Origin: Catenaria anguillulae PL171
Taxonomy: Eukaryota; Blastocladiomycota; Blastocladiomycetes; Blastocladiales; Catenariaceae
DNA length: 64,000 bases
Reading direction: 5' to 3'
Assembly (NCBI GenBank): GCA_002102555.1
Contig: MCFL01000042.1
Span: 148,874-212,873, forward strand
Below the pieces are notes generated by a model, which did not search any database, had not been told where the DNA came from, and worked only from the letters and a program-made list of their open reading frames with translations. The translations under genes and the position numbers were made by a program. Below are positions 25,109-36,300 of the stretch, one piece after another. Every line of letters begins with the position of its first letter. Position 1 is the stretch's first letter.

Positions 25109-25801
25109 AGCAGTGGGCAGGAGCTTCTCCGCCAAGCGAGCAGCAATGGCAGCCGGAACGATGCCAGCAGGGGCGTCGTACAAGTAAATAGCCGAGACCT
25201 GGGTGATCAGGGCAGCAGTAGGCGGGGTGTACATTTCGAGGATGGTGGTGACACCCTCGGATCCATGCAGCGGGCGGGCGTGTTGGACCGCGTCGTCACG
25301 GCCCTCACCAGTGTAAAACTCGATCACAATGGATTCGAGATCCGGTTGACGTACCCCCTCAGCAAAAACCTGAGGGATGCTAAAGTTACAAGCGGACTTT
25401 TTGAAAGCCCCAGTATGGTACTGGAAGCGAGCGGTGTTCAGCTTTTCGGCGCGGGACGTACCAGGCATGTTGGCCAGGAGGCAGGAAGCAAAGAAACGTT
25501 GGTTAGCGGTAGGGCGGGTCGGAGTCGGGACGTCTTCGTCCATCTTGTCGTCGTTGCTGGCCGGAGCGGCAAAGCGGAGGAGAGCAGGGCGGGGGGCGGC
25601 AGAGCGGGCGGGGGCAGTGACAAAATCAGCGGTGTTGGCCTGTTGATCAGGCGGGGGGCGAGGCGGATCACCCATTGTTTGGGTGGCGGATGGGTCGGTC
25701 ATGGCCGAAAATCGTCCGTTTGACTTGATATTTTGACAGGGTAGGTAAGTTGGGGCGCTGATTCAATTGCGCAGGGTTTCGTAGCGATATTGTCACTATT
25801 G
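25109..25801 (-). mobile_element. LINE-2 copy e, 5' head only
   Basis: Minus-strand start of a LINE-2: the 5' leader (element start near 25,801) and ORF1 from ATG 25,702. It is over 90% identical to the ORF1 starts at 31,349 and 53,001, and is cut off at 25,109 by the chromovirus LTR. It is the outermost visible member of the array when the array is read outward from the tRNA gene. Confidence 0.88.
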
Positions 25802-25814
25802 CCTGTATGTAGCT

Positions 25815-25829
25815 CCAAGGGTCTTTAAC
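25815..25829 (-). repeat. tRNA-Ala target-site copy (decayed)
   Basis: The minus strand reads gttaaagacccttgg, a decayed version of gttaaagcccccttgt. It lies between SINE-2 and the next LINE-2, separated from the LINE-2 start by 13-14 bases of unrelated filler. Confidence 0.75.
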
Positions 25830-26286
25830 TTTTTCAGGTAATGTATTGTAGTGACTTAACACAAGCATGAGGGGAGCCGCTGGCGTCATTTCGACCAACC
25901 CCCAACATACAGACCAGGGACAATATCCACACACACAAGCCAGAGTTGAACGTATACACACGAAATGGCAGCTGGACTTACTTGAACTTGATAGGCTTGG
26001 CACCAGTCCAACACATGTCAACCACCTTCTCCTTGGAACACGCGGATCCGGCGGCTTGGGTTCGATTCTTGGACAACTCGATTGGGCGGGATCCACCCTG
26101 GACGGCTTGGACCCAATCGACCGATGGGTGGCTTGAGAAGGCAAACCAAACCGAAATCCTTACTCAAACTGTGGCCGAGGACTATGCACGAAACAGCATG
26201 CATACCTAAAGTGCTGCCCGCGGGGTTCGAACCTAAACCTTCGCAGTGGACACCCGGCGCCTCGACCACTGGGCCACGACAGCCCA
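25830..26286 (-). mobile_element. SINE-2 copy c (457 bp)
   Basis: Minus-strand copy of the tRNA-derived SINE also found at 40,360 and 52,412. The length is exactly 457 bp in all three. The head carries an A box (tggcccagtggtcgagg) and B box (ggttcgaacccc). The 3' end (ctacaatacattacctg) lacks a long A tail and runs straight into the tRNA target copy. Confidence 0.88.
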
Positions 26287-26302
26287 CCCAAGGGGCTTTA
26301 AC
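26287..26302 (-). repeat. tRNA-Ala target-site copy (decayed)
   Basis: The minus strand reads gttaaagccccttggg, between the 3' end of LINE-2 copy d and SINE-2 copy c. Confidence 0.78.
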
Positions 26303-29300
26303 TGATGATGATTGTATTGAAGTCAGGATATAAGAGCCAACGTTTAGGAACAAATAACACAACAAGCCAGGACCTATAGCCTTGCGTCCAACGCCAATAC
26401 GGTGGTGCAGTTCGAGCCAGAGATGGTATGCTGACCAGACACGCGGAAGGCATAGTTGTTGGACATTGCGTGGGAAGGCACCAGCTCAATACACCTCCTG
26501 AGCACGCTTGGCCTTGGATACACGCGGCCGCGCGGCTAGAGCGCATCGTCAATGCAAACGATCACGCGAATGGAGGAGACACGCCGGACAACAGCAACCG
26601 CGAGGCTGCATCGTCAGCGGCGAGCCGCGTTTGGTCGTGACGACCGACGGGACAACGGAACTTGGCAATGGCGACGTCGCGCCAGCGGAGAGGAGGATCG
26701 TGGTTGGATTCGAGGTGATGAGAGTACGGCGTCAAGCACGCCAAGCAGAAAACGGAGGGTAGAGGGAGGGGAGGGTCGAGAGGAGCTGGGAGAGAGGGCG
26801 GGAGGGTGGATACCATCTTGTACGGCAGGCTCTTGGGTTGTTCGGGCCACTGATCCAATGGCGGGAGAGGCGGGGCCGGGGAAACAAACGGCGGGGCGGG
26901 TGCCATGACCATGTCGGGTGGCTGGCGGAACCGGAACGTGGGCGTCGGGTGGTAGACGGGCACAAACCCATCGTACTTGGTGTGACGCTTGTGTGGTAGG
27001 CCAGCCACATTGGGCCGTGCACGCTCTTGCGGTGGGAGCAGACCAATGCGCACTGAACGAGCGATGCGCAGCTCCTCCTTGTTCTTGCGCGTGTTGGGGT
27101 CAGGGTAGAAGGCGTAGATGGCCGTAGTGTGTGCCTCCCAGACCTGCTCAAAGAGAATGGACGACACGCGCGAGAGGAGAAGACCAGCAACGCGCGACGC
27201 GGGGAGTTTGAGGCGCGGGCCAGAAGGACAGAGTATGTCAACGGCGGCCATGGTCACGACGCACGCGGCGGCATGGCGGAGGGACGAGGTGGATGCAAAC
27301 CAAAGGTCGACCAGTTGGTGTGCGAGCCGCTTGCGTGGGATCGGCGCAGTGGTGAGCGTGGAGAGAGCGGAAGAGACAGCAGCGACTGCAAGCGCGTGGG
27401 CAGCATCACGGTCAGCCTCGCCAGCGGGGCACTCGAGCCAGTGTACTTGGTCGTCCTCGTACGCGGCGTCGGGGAGCGGGCAGCGTGGGCACCATGGGCC
27501 TTGATGGTACTTGTCGCACCAGCACGTGAAATTGAGCAGACGCGTCGGGAGGTTGCCTGTGAGGGTTTTCACCTGGCGCGCGAGGCCCGTGTTGGAAGCA
27601 GACGACGAGTGCAAGTCGCCGGCGCGGTGACTGTCGTGTAGTGCGCACTCGGTGGCAGCAGGTTGGGCATTAGGCCAGTCGATGTAGGGTGCTGATTGGG
27701 TGAGTTGAGCGTGGGCACGAATGTGCAAGAGCGTGGTGATGAATTGGCGCGGGTCATTGCTGACGTTGCGGCAGTCGAGGCATGGGTGTGGCGGGACAGT
27801 CGTGACCGAGTCGGGGTGCTCGTCTGAGTTCGGGTGGGGCGGAGGAGGAACAAAGTATGCCTGGGGCGGTGGCGGAGGAGGAGGAGGGGGAGGCGGGGGA
27901 GGAGCAGGCACTGGGAAGATGGGACCGAGAATGATGGTATCATTTTTCTTTTTTCGTGATCTTTTTTGTTTTTGTTTTCTTTTTGCGAGCTATTTTGAAA
28001 CGGGGACAGAGATGAAGATGAAGATGAAGATGAAGATGATGACGAAGACGTAGATGTTGATGTAGATGTAGATGTAGAAGAACTTGAAGATAGAGACAGA
28101 GAAGGAGCCACACAGCGACGGGGCGGAACAGTTGGGCAGAAACGGGCGACCTGGTGGAGTTGACCGTCAACGATGACAACAGGAGGGGTGGAAGAGCGGA
28201 CGAGGATGTCGAGGGCAGACTTGTGCGAGCCAAAGGCCAGTGAGAAGGGCAAGTCAGAGAATGCGAGAAGGTGGGGCGAGAGAAAGGAGGGCTTGAGGTC
28301 GTTGGCTGCTGACTTGGCAAGCGAGTCGGCTGTGTCGTTGTGGGCACGGTGGGGGTCGTCTGGATCATCGGAATGGCCCTTGACCCAGCTGATGGTGACT
28401 GTGAGACTGCGATGGGCAATCACAGCGCGAATGGCCGCCCACTCTTGACTGCAGGCGACTCGGACACGACGGCTGGGGAGCGGGGGTGGCTTGTTGGGCT
28501 GCTGAACTTGACGATAGAATTGCCCGATGGCTGCCTTCGAGTCGGTAAAGATATGTAGAGAGGACGAGACGGGAATGGAAGAAAGAGCGAGGAGGATTGC
28601 CCACACTTCGGAGCGTGTTGAAGAGTGTTCGCCCGGGGGCAAACGGACGCGACAGGAGAAACCTAGCTCGGGAAAGTAGGCAGATGCACCAGCGGCGCGG
28701 TCGGAAAGTGGGGTATCGATCGAGAAAGGGGGTCGTCAGGGTTGAAGAGCGAACCGTCCGTGTATGCAATGAGCGGTCGCGGCCGGCCGGTGGCGAGAAA
28801 GTCAGGGACAAGATCAAAAGGGCACTCAACAACCTCGCAGAGGTTGACGGTGGGGGAGACGAAAGGAAAACGCGAGAAGAGAAAGCAACAACAGCAGCAA
28901 TGTCCTGCGCCTCCTCATCGAAAAGTGAAGCGGGGGAAGAGAAAAAGAATCGAGGGATGGGAGAGCTGGTGGTTTGAGAAGAAACGAAGGAGAGAGAGCG
29001 TGATTGGTCGGGGTATATGGTTGAGGAAACGAGGCAAGATTGAATGTAGACGGCAAACGGAAGAGGGCATCGACAACGAACGCTGCAACATCGTTTTGGA
29101 CTCCGCCGGCCGTGCCGACATTGAGGACTTTGGTGACGGCCGCATGGACTTGGGGCTTGCCAAATGAGCGGTAGTCGGCAGGCACGGCGGCGTGATGGAG
29201 CAAGTCGTGCATGTACTTGAGCTTGTGGTTGCGAAAGTACTGGACCGACGCCGAGTACGTGTCTATAGGAAGCATGGACATGAGGGGAAACAATTGCCCG

Positions 29301-31017
29301 CCCCAAGGGTCGTCGGCGGGAGGGACGGAAAAGGGAGTATACGGGAGAAAAAAGACACCAGCGGAATCTGAGATGGAAATACAGCGTGCGTGCATGAGAG
29401 AGAGTAGGTTGCCAAACCAGCAGCGACTGCGAGCAACTGTGACAGGCAGCGGGTGGGACAGGGGACAGAAGGGAAGGGCAAGGTTGTGTTGGAGGAGGCA
29501 GAGCGATGCCTTGATGGCGATGCTGCGTGGTGGGTATCGTTGAGCGCGGTGAGAATGTCGGTGAGGCGGGCAGCAAGGACAAGGTCGGGAAAGGAGAGCA
29601 GGCCGACTGTTGACTTGTGGTGCAGAGAGGCGGTGGGTGATTGACGGGCAAGCCAAGCTTGCGCTTGACGAGACCCGTGGCCATGGCATTGCACAAGTTG
29701 AGCGTTGTGGGCGTCGGTACAAAACCAAGCGTCCGGTACAGGGCGCTAGGGAAAACAACGACGTTAAGAAGCCACACTGCCATCTTACCCGTCACTGCCT
29801 TGCGTCTCAGCAGCGGAATGCACCGCCGAAACACATCCAACATGGACTTGCGAGCGCTGGTACCGCGGAAACGGTGGTCCACCCAAATGCCCAGATACCG
29901 AAACGAGGTCATGTCATTCACCCGCGGAATGTCTTGACCATGAATGGTAAACGGGTCGCTCTCGTCCTTGTCCGCCCCGTGCAAAATCCAAACCGCCCCT
30001 TCTTTGGGTTGGATTGGACGTTGGTCATGTCGTTGAATTGCTCAACACGTCGCAATATTCGGTCCATGTCGGCACGCGTGGTGGCGAGGAAGACGGCGTC
30101 GTCAACAAACGCCATGCCGGCCAGGCGGATCCGACCGAGGAGCTTGCCCGTGTCCTTTTGCTTGCGTGGGTCGCCTACAGAGACGAGGTTGGTTCGGGCC
30201 GTGATCGTAACTCCGAGTATGAGGGGTCAGTGTTCACCGCCGACAAGAGCACATCGTAGAAAATGGCCCACATCAGCGGCGATTCAACGGCGCCTTGCGG
30301 CACACCTCGCTCAATCGGTACGGGATCAGAAAGACCGTACGACGTAATCACTCGCGCGACCCGGCCTGCCAAGTATCCATCGCAATAGAACGACACAAAC
30401 GATTCGGGCATGTTGATGCGTTGGAGAGCAAGTCGCAGTGCCTCGTGCGGAACTGAATCAAAGGCCTTGGACTTGTCCTCGAAAAAGCGAAGAGCTGGCC
30501 CTTGCCAGTGGCATGGCCTGGAACGTAACCTTGCGCCCACTGCTGTTCAAAGGCAGCGTGCAGGATGGAAATTGGGGTTGATGCGTCAGTCCCCGGCAAG
30601 GTGGAGTGACAGGCACCCTCCAACACTGGATATGAAAGCATGACCTTGTATATACGAGTCAACAGCACTTTCATAAGAAGTTTGCTGGCACACTCGAGCA
30701 ACGTAATCGGCCGCATCCCCTCCGTCAACCCAACAAAGCCCTCCTCGGACTTGGGCAACAGGTAGATCGAGCCTCTTTCCACGCCTCCGGTACCCGTTCC
30801 TGCTCCAAGCACGCAGTACACAAAGCGGCAAGCGCCTCAAGACACTCTGGGCCCGATTCGCGGATCATGCGCATCGTGATTTGACTCGCGCCAGGTGCTT
30901 TGTCGACGCCCACCGAGCTCAGCGCGCCCGCAATTCCTCGACCGTGACAGCGACCATGACACCCGCCCACGCCTCGGGCGGAATCTTGTCGTGCGACTTT
31001 TTCGACCACGCCTTGGA
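26303..31017 (-). mobile_element. LINE-2 copy d, 3' part
   Basis: Minus-strand LINE-2 from the middle of ORF2 to the 3' end. It starts within the reverse transcriptase N-terminal region at 31,017, includes the reverse transcriptase catalytic block (AFVDDAVFLATT near 30,100), RNase H (near 28,650-28,290), the terminal zinc motif (near 27,500), the ORF2 stop at 26,562 and a 3' UTR of about 260 bp. Its 3' UTR and RNase H are clearly diverged from the other copies, and several frameshifts break ORF2. Its 5' end coincides with the point where the plus-strand LINE-2 at 52,885-56,551 stops, so the two look like halves of one element separated by an inversion. Confidence 0.85.
27850..28090. repeat. 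Low-complexity linker in LINE-2 copy d
   Basis: A GGA/GGC-rich tract (27,860-27,905, a polyproline run in LINE sense) and a GAAGAT/GTAGAT array (28,010-28,085, a Ser/Thr run in LINE sense) lie between RNase H and the terminal zinc motif. The other copies have shorter, more complex sequence here, so this linker has expanded by slippage. Confidence 0.75.
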
Positions 31018-31035
31018 CCACTGAGTTAAAGCCCC
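31018..31035 (-). tRNA. tRNA-Ala(UGC), 5' part, split by rearrangement
   Basis: On the minus strand this is the 5' acceptor strand GGGGCTT, then TA, then the D-arm start ACTCAGTGG. It pairs exactly with the acceptor 3' strand AAGCTCC at 56,598-56,604, including a G3:U70 wobble, the hallmark of tRNA-Ala. The D-stem ACTC pairs with GAGT at 56,554-56,557. The minus strand then continues into LINE-2 instead of the rest of the tRNA. Five bases of 5' flank (acaag) belong to the target site. The gene is not functional in this state. Confidence 0.88.
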
Positions 31036-31040
31036 CTTGT
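31025..31040 (+). repeat. tRNA-Ala target site, gene-proximal copy
   Basis: Perfect gttaaagcccccttgt. This is the copy that is part of the tRNA gene itself: reverse complement acaagggggctttaac, five flanking bases plus the first 11 tRNA bases. It identifies the repeated junction motif as the insertion target rather than a LINE tail. Confidence 0.88.
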
Positions 31041-31206
31041 ATGCCCAACAACATCCTTCCGCGCGATTGGTCAGCACACCACTTTTGGCTCGATCTGAAC
31101 CTCCGTATTGGCGTTGGGTGCATACAGTGTTTGGTCCTGATTTGTTGTTGTAATTTTTTCTCGCACGTGAGTCTGAATTCCTCAATTTCAATACAATACC
31201 GATAAA
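31041..31206 (+). mobile_element. LINE-2 copy f, 5'-truncated 3' UTR
   Basis: 166 bp matching the last part of the LINE-2 3' UTR (from atgcccaacaacat to acaataccgata), followed by a perfect target-site copy at 31,207-31,222. It is the element nearest the tRNA gene, hence probably the last insertion in the array. Confidence 0.85.
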
Positions 31207-31222
31207 GTTAAAGCCCCCTTGT
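31207..31222 (+). repeat. tRNA-Ala target-site copy
   Basis: Perfect gttaaagcccccttgt between the truncated tail and the full-length LINE-2 copy a. Confidence 0.88.
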
Positions 31223-31348
31223 AACGGAGACAACAAAACCCCGCTTCAGGCAATAGTGACAATATCGCAACGAAACCTGCGCAATCGAATCAGCGCCCCA
31301 ACTTACCTACCCTGTCAAAATATCAAGTCAAACGGACGATTTTCGGCC

Positions 31349-33334
31349 ATGACCGACCCGTCCGCCACCCAAACAATGGGTGATCCGCCTCGCCCCCCGC
31401 CTGATCAACAGGCCAACACCGCCGATTTTGTCACTGCCCCTGCCCGCTCCGCCGCCCCCCGCCCCGCTCCCCTCCGCTTTGCCGCTCCGGCCGACGACGA
31501 CGACAAGATGGACGAAGACGTCCCGACTCCGACCCGCCCTACCGCTAACCAACGTTTCTTTGCTTCCTGCCTCCTGGCCAACATGCCTGGTACGTCCCGC
31601 GCTGAAAAGCTGAACACCGCTCGCTTCCAGTACCATACTGGGGCTTTCGAAAAGTCCGCTTGTAACTTTAACATCCCTCGGGTTTTTGCTGAGGGGGTAC
31701 GTCAACCGGATCTCGAACGCATTGTGATCGAGTTCTACACGGGTGAGGGCCGTGACGACGCGGTCCAACATGCCCGCCCGCTTCATGGATCCGAGGGTGT
31801 CACCACCATCCTCGACATGTACACCCCGCCTGCTGCTGCCCCGATCACCCAGGTCTCGGCTTTTTACTTGTACGACGCACCTGTCGGCATCGTCCCTGCC
31901 GCCATCGCTGCCCGTTTGGCTGAGAAGCTCCCGCCCACTGCTCGCGTCAAGGTGTTCGCACCGGACGTCTACGACCGCTTCTACGGGGTGTGGAGGGCTG
32001 AGATCATCTCGCCCGACCACGCCGCAATCTCGTCTCGCTTGCTTTGCCTTGGCAGCATCACTGTCGCTGACCACCTGCTCCGGATCACGGACTCGTTCCA
32101 CGCTGCCCGCAACTGCCGCCGCACAGACCGTGACACCATGCTTCACCTGTACGGTATCCCTGCTGGTGCCACTGCCATTCTGATTGGCAAGGCGCTTCAG
32201 AATGCTGGTCTCTCCGCGTCCGCTTGGCGCATTGAGTTGAACAAGGACGGCAAGAAACTGTCACGCGCAGTGGTCGTTTTTCCGTCTGCTGACGCTGCCG
32301 AAGCAGCCGCGCATGTCAAGGTTAGGTACACTTGGCATGACCTTGATGTCGCGCTTGTGTGGGCTCCGGCCAGCACCCCTCTGTGTTTCGCCTGCCACAA
32401 GAGTGGCCATGCCGCCGCAACCTGCCCCCGCAGCCGCTCACTCCGTGCAGCTCAACAGTCCCGCAAGGCAATCCGCGATGCTGTCTCCTCTGCTCCCGCC
32501 CACACCTCCATCATTCCCATCCGCTCCCTTGCCCCCTCTCTTGTCCGCCCCGGCATGTCCTTCCGTGATGCTGCCTCTGCCTCCGACTCTGACTTCCCTG
32601 CTCTCAACGGCAAACGCCCTCCTGCCGTCAATGGCGCTACCAACCACGCTCCCATTATCAACCACCCCCTTCCTCCCCGTCCCGCCAATCCTCCGACCGA
32701 TGAAATCGCCCTCGTCCACCAGAAGCTCGATGCACTCACCGCGCAGATGACGGCTCTTGAGAACCGCACAGCCCCACCTCCTGCCTCAGCTGCTCAACCT
32801 GCCGCAACTCTTGCTCCCGCCACGCTCTCAGCCATCCAAGAGCTTGTCACCAGCATCATCGCAACAGAGTTTGATACTTTCAGAAAGCAACAGACGGGGC
32901 TCATCCTCGCTGTTGCCGAGCTCCAGCGCGAGCGCGCGCGTGCACGGCAGATGGTGGAGAGTTTGGCTGTCTCGGAACCCGACGAGACCACTGAGAAGAG
33001 GACGACGCGTGGAGCAGTCAAACGCACAAAGACTAACCCGAGCACGTCTTCGTCCCCAGGTTCAGTCTCCCTGACGCACGACCAGTTGGAGATCCTCTCG
33101 CGTCGCACGACCATGGCAACCTGGAAAAGCCAGTCCGAGTTCCTCGAGCAGGTGAAGAGCAGCTTGCAGTCGAGCCTACAAAACTCGATGGAGATGATCG
33201 GTGCAAGCCTGAGCCGTGCGCTCAATGTCCCTGTGACTGTCCCGCCGCTCCAGCTCGCACCGCCGGACTTTGTCCCACACCCGGTTTTGGAGACGGTTAC
33301 CGACTCTGTCCCTTCTGAGCCTTCCGTCCAATGA
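31349..33334 (+). CDS. LINE-2 ORF1 protein (copy a)
   Basis: 661 residues and fully open. The start is set at ATG 31,349 because the same Met begins the conserved sequence in copies at 53,001 and 25,702. The N-terminal 60 residues are proline- and alanine-rich and disordered. A folded middle part precedes a CCHC knuckle (CFACHKSGHAAATC) near residue 345, then a disordered region and a C-terminal helical segment with coiled-coil character near 470-560. In this LINE class ORF1 binds the element RNA. The stop overlaps the ORF2 start as CAATGATG. The C-terminal third differs strongly from the copy at 53,001, while the N-terminal two thirds are nearly identical. Confidence 0.85.
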   Translation: MTDPSATQTMGDPPRPPPDQQANTADFVTAPARSAAPRPAPLRFAAPADDDDKMDEDVPTPTRPTANQRFFASCLLANMPGTSRAEKLNTARFQYHTGAFEKSACNFNIPRVFAEGVRQPDLERIVIEFYTGEGRDDAVQHARPLHGSEGVTTILDMYTPPAAAPITQVSAFYLYDAPVGIVPAAIAARLAEKLPPTARVKVFAPDVYDRFYGVWRAEIISPDHAAISSRLLCLGSITVADHLLRITDSFHAARNCRRTDRDTMLHLYGIPAGATAILIGKALQNAGLSASAWRIELNKDGKKLSRAVVVFPSADAAEAAAHVKVRYTWHDLDVALVWAPASTPLCFACHKSGHAAATCPRSRSLRAAQQSRKAIRDAVSSAPAHTSIIPIRSLAPSLVRPGMSFRDAASASDSDFPALNGKRPPAVNGATNHAPIINHPLPPRPANPPTDEIALVHQKLDALTAQMTALENRTAPPPASAAQPAATLAPATLSAIQELVTSIIATEFDTFRKQQTGLILAVAELQRERARARQMVESLAVSEPDETTEKRTTRGAVKRTKTNPSTSSSPGSVSLTHDQLEILSRRTTMATWKSQSEFLEQVKSSLQSSLQNSMEMIGASLSRALNVPVTVPPLQLAPPDFVPHPVLETVTDSVPSEPSVQ

Positions 33335-36300
33335 TGCAAGCCAACAAACAGCCACCACCCATACCCCCGATACCCAATCCTTCACCTTCCTTCCGCATCA
33401 ATCTCGCCGTCGCCAACTGCAGGGGTGTACAGAGTGCTGCTGCAAGCGGCAAACTGTTCTCGCTCCTGGATTGGATGCGCGGCGGGCTCGATGTGGACAT
33501 TTCCTTCCTCAACGAAACCAAAGCCTCCCAAACCTCACTCAAGCGTGCTACCCAGTACACTGACCTACCTTTTACCTTCTTCTCTACTGTTGATACCCTA
33601 CACCCAATGGGCAGCGCGCCGCCATCGCGGTCCGTAACTCTTTGTGTTGTTTTCTAGATCCTCCTCAATTCCTTGTAGGCTACGCCGTCCACCTTCCTTT
33701 TCGCCTCGCGACTGGCAGCCGATTGCACCTTGTATCCATTTACCTCTCGCCCGATAGCGGCCGACATGTTCCCAAGTCCTACCTCCCGACTCACCTCCAA
33801 TCTCGCCTCCCTGCTTCGGTTCCGCTGACCAAGGCATTGTCCATCTTCATCTTGGACGTGTGTACTCGCGCTCGGGATGCAGGCGACCATGTCATGGTTG
33901 GCGGCGACTGGAATTGCAGTGACGGATCACCCCGTGCAGCCCTTGTCCAGAAACTCGAGACTCGTCACCACCTTGTTGATGTTGCTGAGGCATTTGGCGA
34001 CATGCAACCTACCCACGACCGCAACCGACTTGACCGGATTCTGATTGATGAAGGTCTTGCTCACTACTTCAATGGGTACGCTGTCACGTGGCCCGCCGAC
34101 GTGCCCGACAACCCGCTCATAGGTCTCGACCATGCCATCATCTCGGCACGCACGAGTTTGGGTACCCTTCTCGACCGCAAGCTGATTCGCAAGATGGAGT
34201 CGTGTGCAAAGGCGGCGCAGTGGCAGGTCCTGGATTTGCCCGAGTGCACGCCGAGGATGTGGGAAGCGTATCAGGGCGAGTGTGCGCGGGCAGTGACCGA
34301 GGCAGACGTGCTCGACATTATTGCGCGAGGTACGCCAGAGTCGCTGGACGCAGCCCAGGTTGCTTGGCACAAGGTGTTGATTGACTCGGCCAAGGCCAAG
34401 CTCAAGCACCGCAAGGCTGGCGGCAAGACCCCGTTCACGGAGCCACGCCACAACGCACCCAAGTCGCCTGAGGGTTACCATATCCTCAAGCTCGACCAAT
34501 GGCGAAAGCAAGGGTACAAGCTGCCTGGTCCGCAAGGTACGTTTTCCCGTCTCGCTGAGCTTGGCATTGACCCGCCCGGCCCGACCAAATCAGCGTGCGC
34601 AAAGTACTATGTGCATGCTCGGCAAGCCCTGTCCACCATCATTCTGGTCCGCGACCAAGCACAGCTCTCGGAAAGGATCGCCGCGGCCGTCAAAAGCCGT
34701 TTTGAGGCTGCTCCGCATGCAATTGCCGATCTCGTTCGCCGGGTCTTTGACCGCACCCGACCCGTGTCGGCCGTTGACTCGGTCCGGGATGGCGACCGCC
34801 TGTCGTTCGACCCGGACGACATCATCACCCAGATTGCCGTGCTCATGTCTGTCAGCTTCAAGGGTGAAGTGTTTGATCCCGAGGGGTTTGATGCCTACTG
34901 GGCCAAGGCGTGGTCGAAAAAGTCGCACGACAAGATTCCGCCCGAGGCGTGGGCGGGTGTCATGGTCGCTGTCACGGTCGAGGAATTGCGGGCGGCGCTG
35001 AGCTCGGTGGGCGTCGACAAAGCACCTGGCGCGAGTCAAATCACGATGCGCATGATCCGCGAATCGGGCCCAGAGTGTCTTGAGGCGCTTGCCGCTTTGT
35101 GTACTGCGTGCTTGGAGCAGGAACGGGTACCGGAGGCGTGGAAAGAGGGCTCGATCTACCTGTTGCCCAAGTCCGAGGAGGGCTTTGTTGGGTTGACGGA
35201 GGGGATGCGGCCGATTACGTTGCTCGAGTGTGCCAGCAAACTTCTTATGAAAGTGCTGTTGACTCGTATATACAAGGTCATGCTTTCATATCCAGTGTTG
35301 GAGGGTGCCTGTCACTCCACCTTGCCGGGGACTGACGCATCAACCCCAATTTCCATCCTGCACGCTGCCTTTGAACAGCAGTGGGCGCAAGGTTACGTTC
35401 CAGGCCATGCCACTGGCAAGGGCCAGCTCTTCGCTTTTTTCGAGGACAAGTCCAAGGCCTTTGATTCAGTTCCGCACGAGGCACTGCGACTTGCTCTCCA
35501 ACGCATCAACATGCCCGAATCGTTTGTGTCGTTCTATTGCGATGGATACTTGGCAGGCCGGGTCGCGCGAGTGATTACGTCGTACGGTCTTTCTGATCCC
35601 GTACCGATTGAGCGAGGTGTGCCGCAAGGCGCCGTTGAATCGCCGCTGATGTGGGCCATTTTCTACGATGTGCTCTTGTCGGCGGTGAACACTGACCCCT
35701 CCATACTCGGAGTTACGATCACGGCCCGAACCAACCTCGTCTCTGTAGGCGACCCACGCAAGCAAAAGGACACGGGCAAGCTCCTCGGTCGGATCCGCCT
35801 GGCCGGCATGGCGTTTGTTGACGACGCCGTCTTCCTCGCCACCACGCGTGCCGACATGGACCGAATATTGCGACGTGTTGAGCAATTCAACGACATGACC
35901 AACGTCCGATCCAACCCAAAGAAGGGGGCGGTTTGGATTTTGCACGGGGCAGACAAGGACGAGAGCGACCCGTTTACCATTCACGGTCAAGACATTCCAC
36001 GGGTGAATGACATGACCTCGTTTCGGTATTTGGGCATTTGGGTGGACCACCGTTTCCGCGGTACCAGCGCTCGCAAGTCCATGTTGGATGTGTTTCGGCG
36101 GTGCATTCCGCTGCTGAGACGCAAGGCAGTGACGGGTAAGATGGCAGTGTGGCTTCTTAACGTCGTTGTTTCCCTAGCGCCCTGTACCGGACGCTTGGTT
36201 TTGTACCGACGCCCACAACGCTCAACTTGTGCAATGCCATGGCCACGGGTCTCGTCAAGCGCAAGCTTGGCTTGCCCGTCAATCACCCCACCGCCTCTCT

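Noticed and set aside
30348-31123. Separate host gene suggested by several overlapping frames
   Set aside because: All are pieces of the LINE-2 reverse transcriptase on the minus strand.
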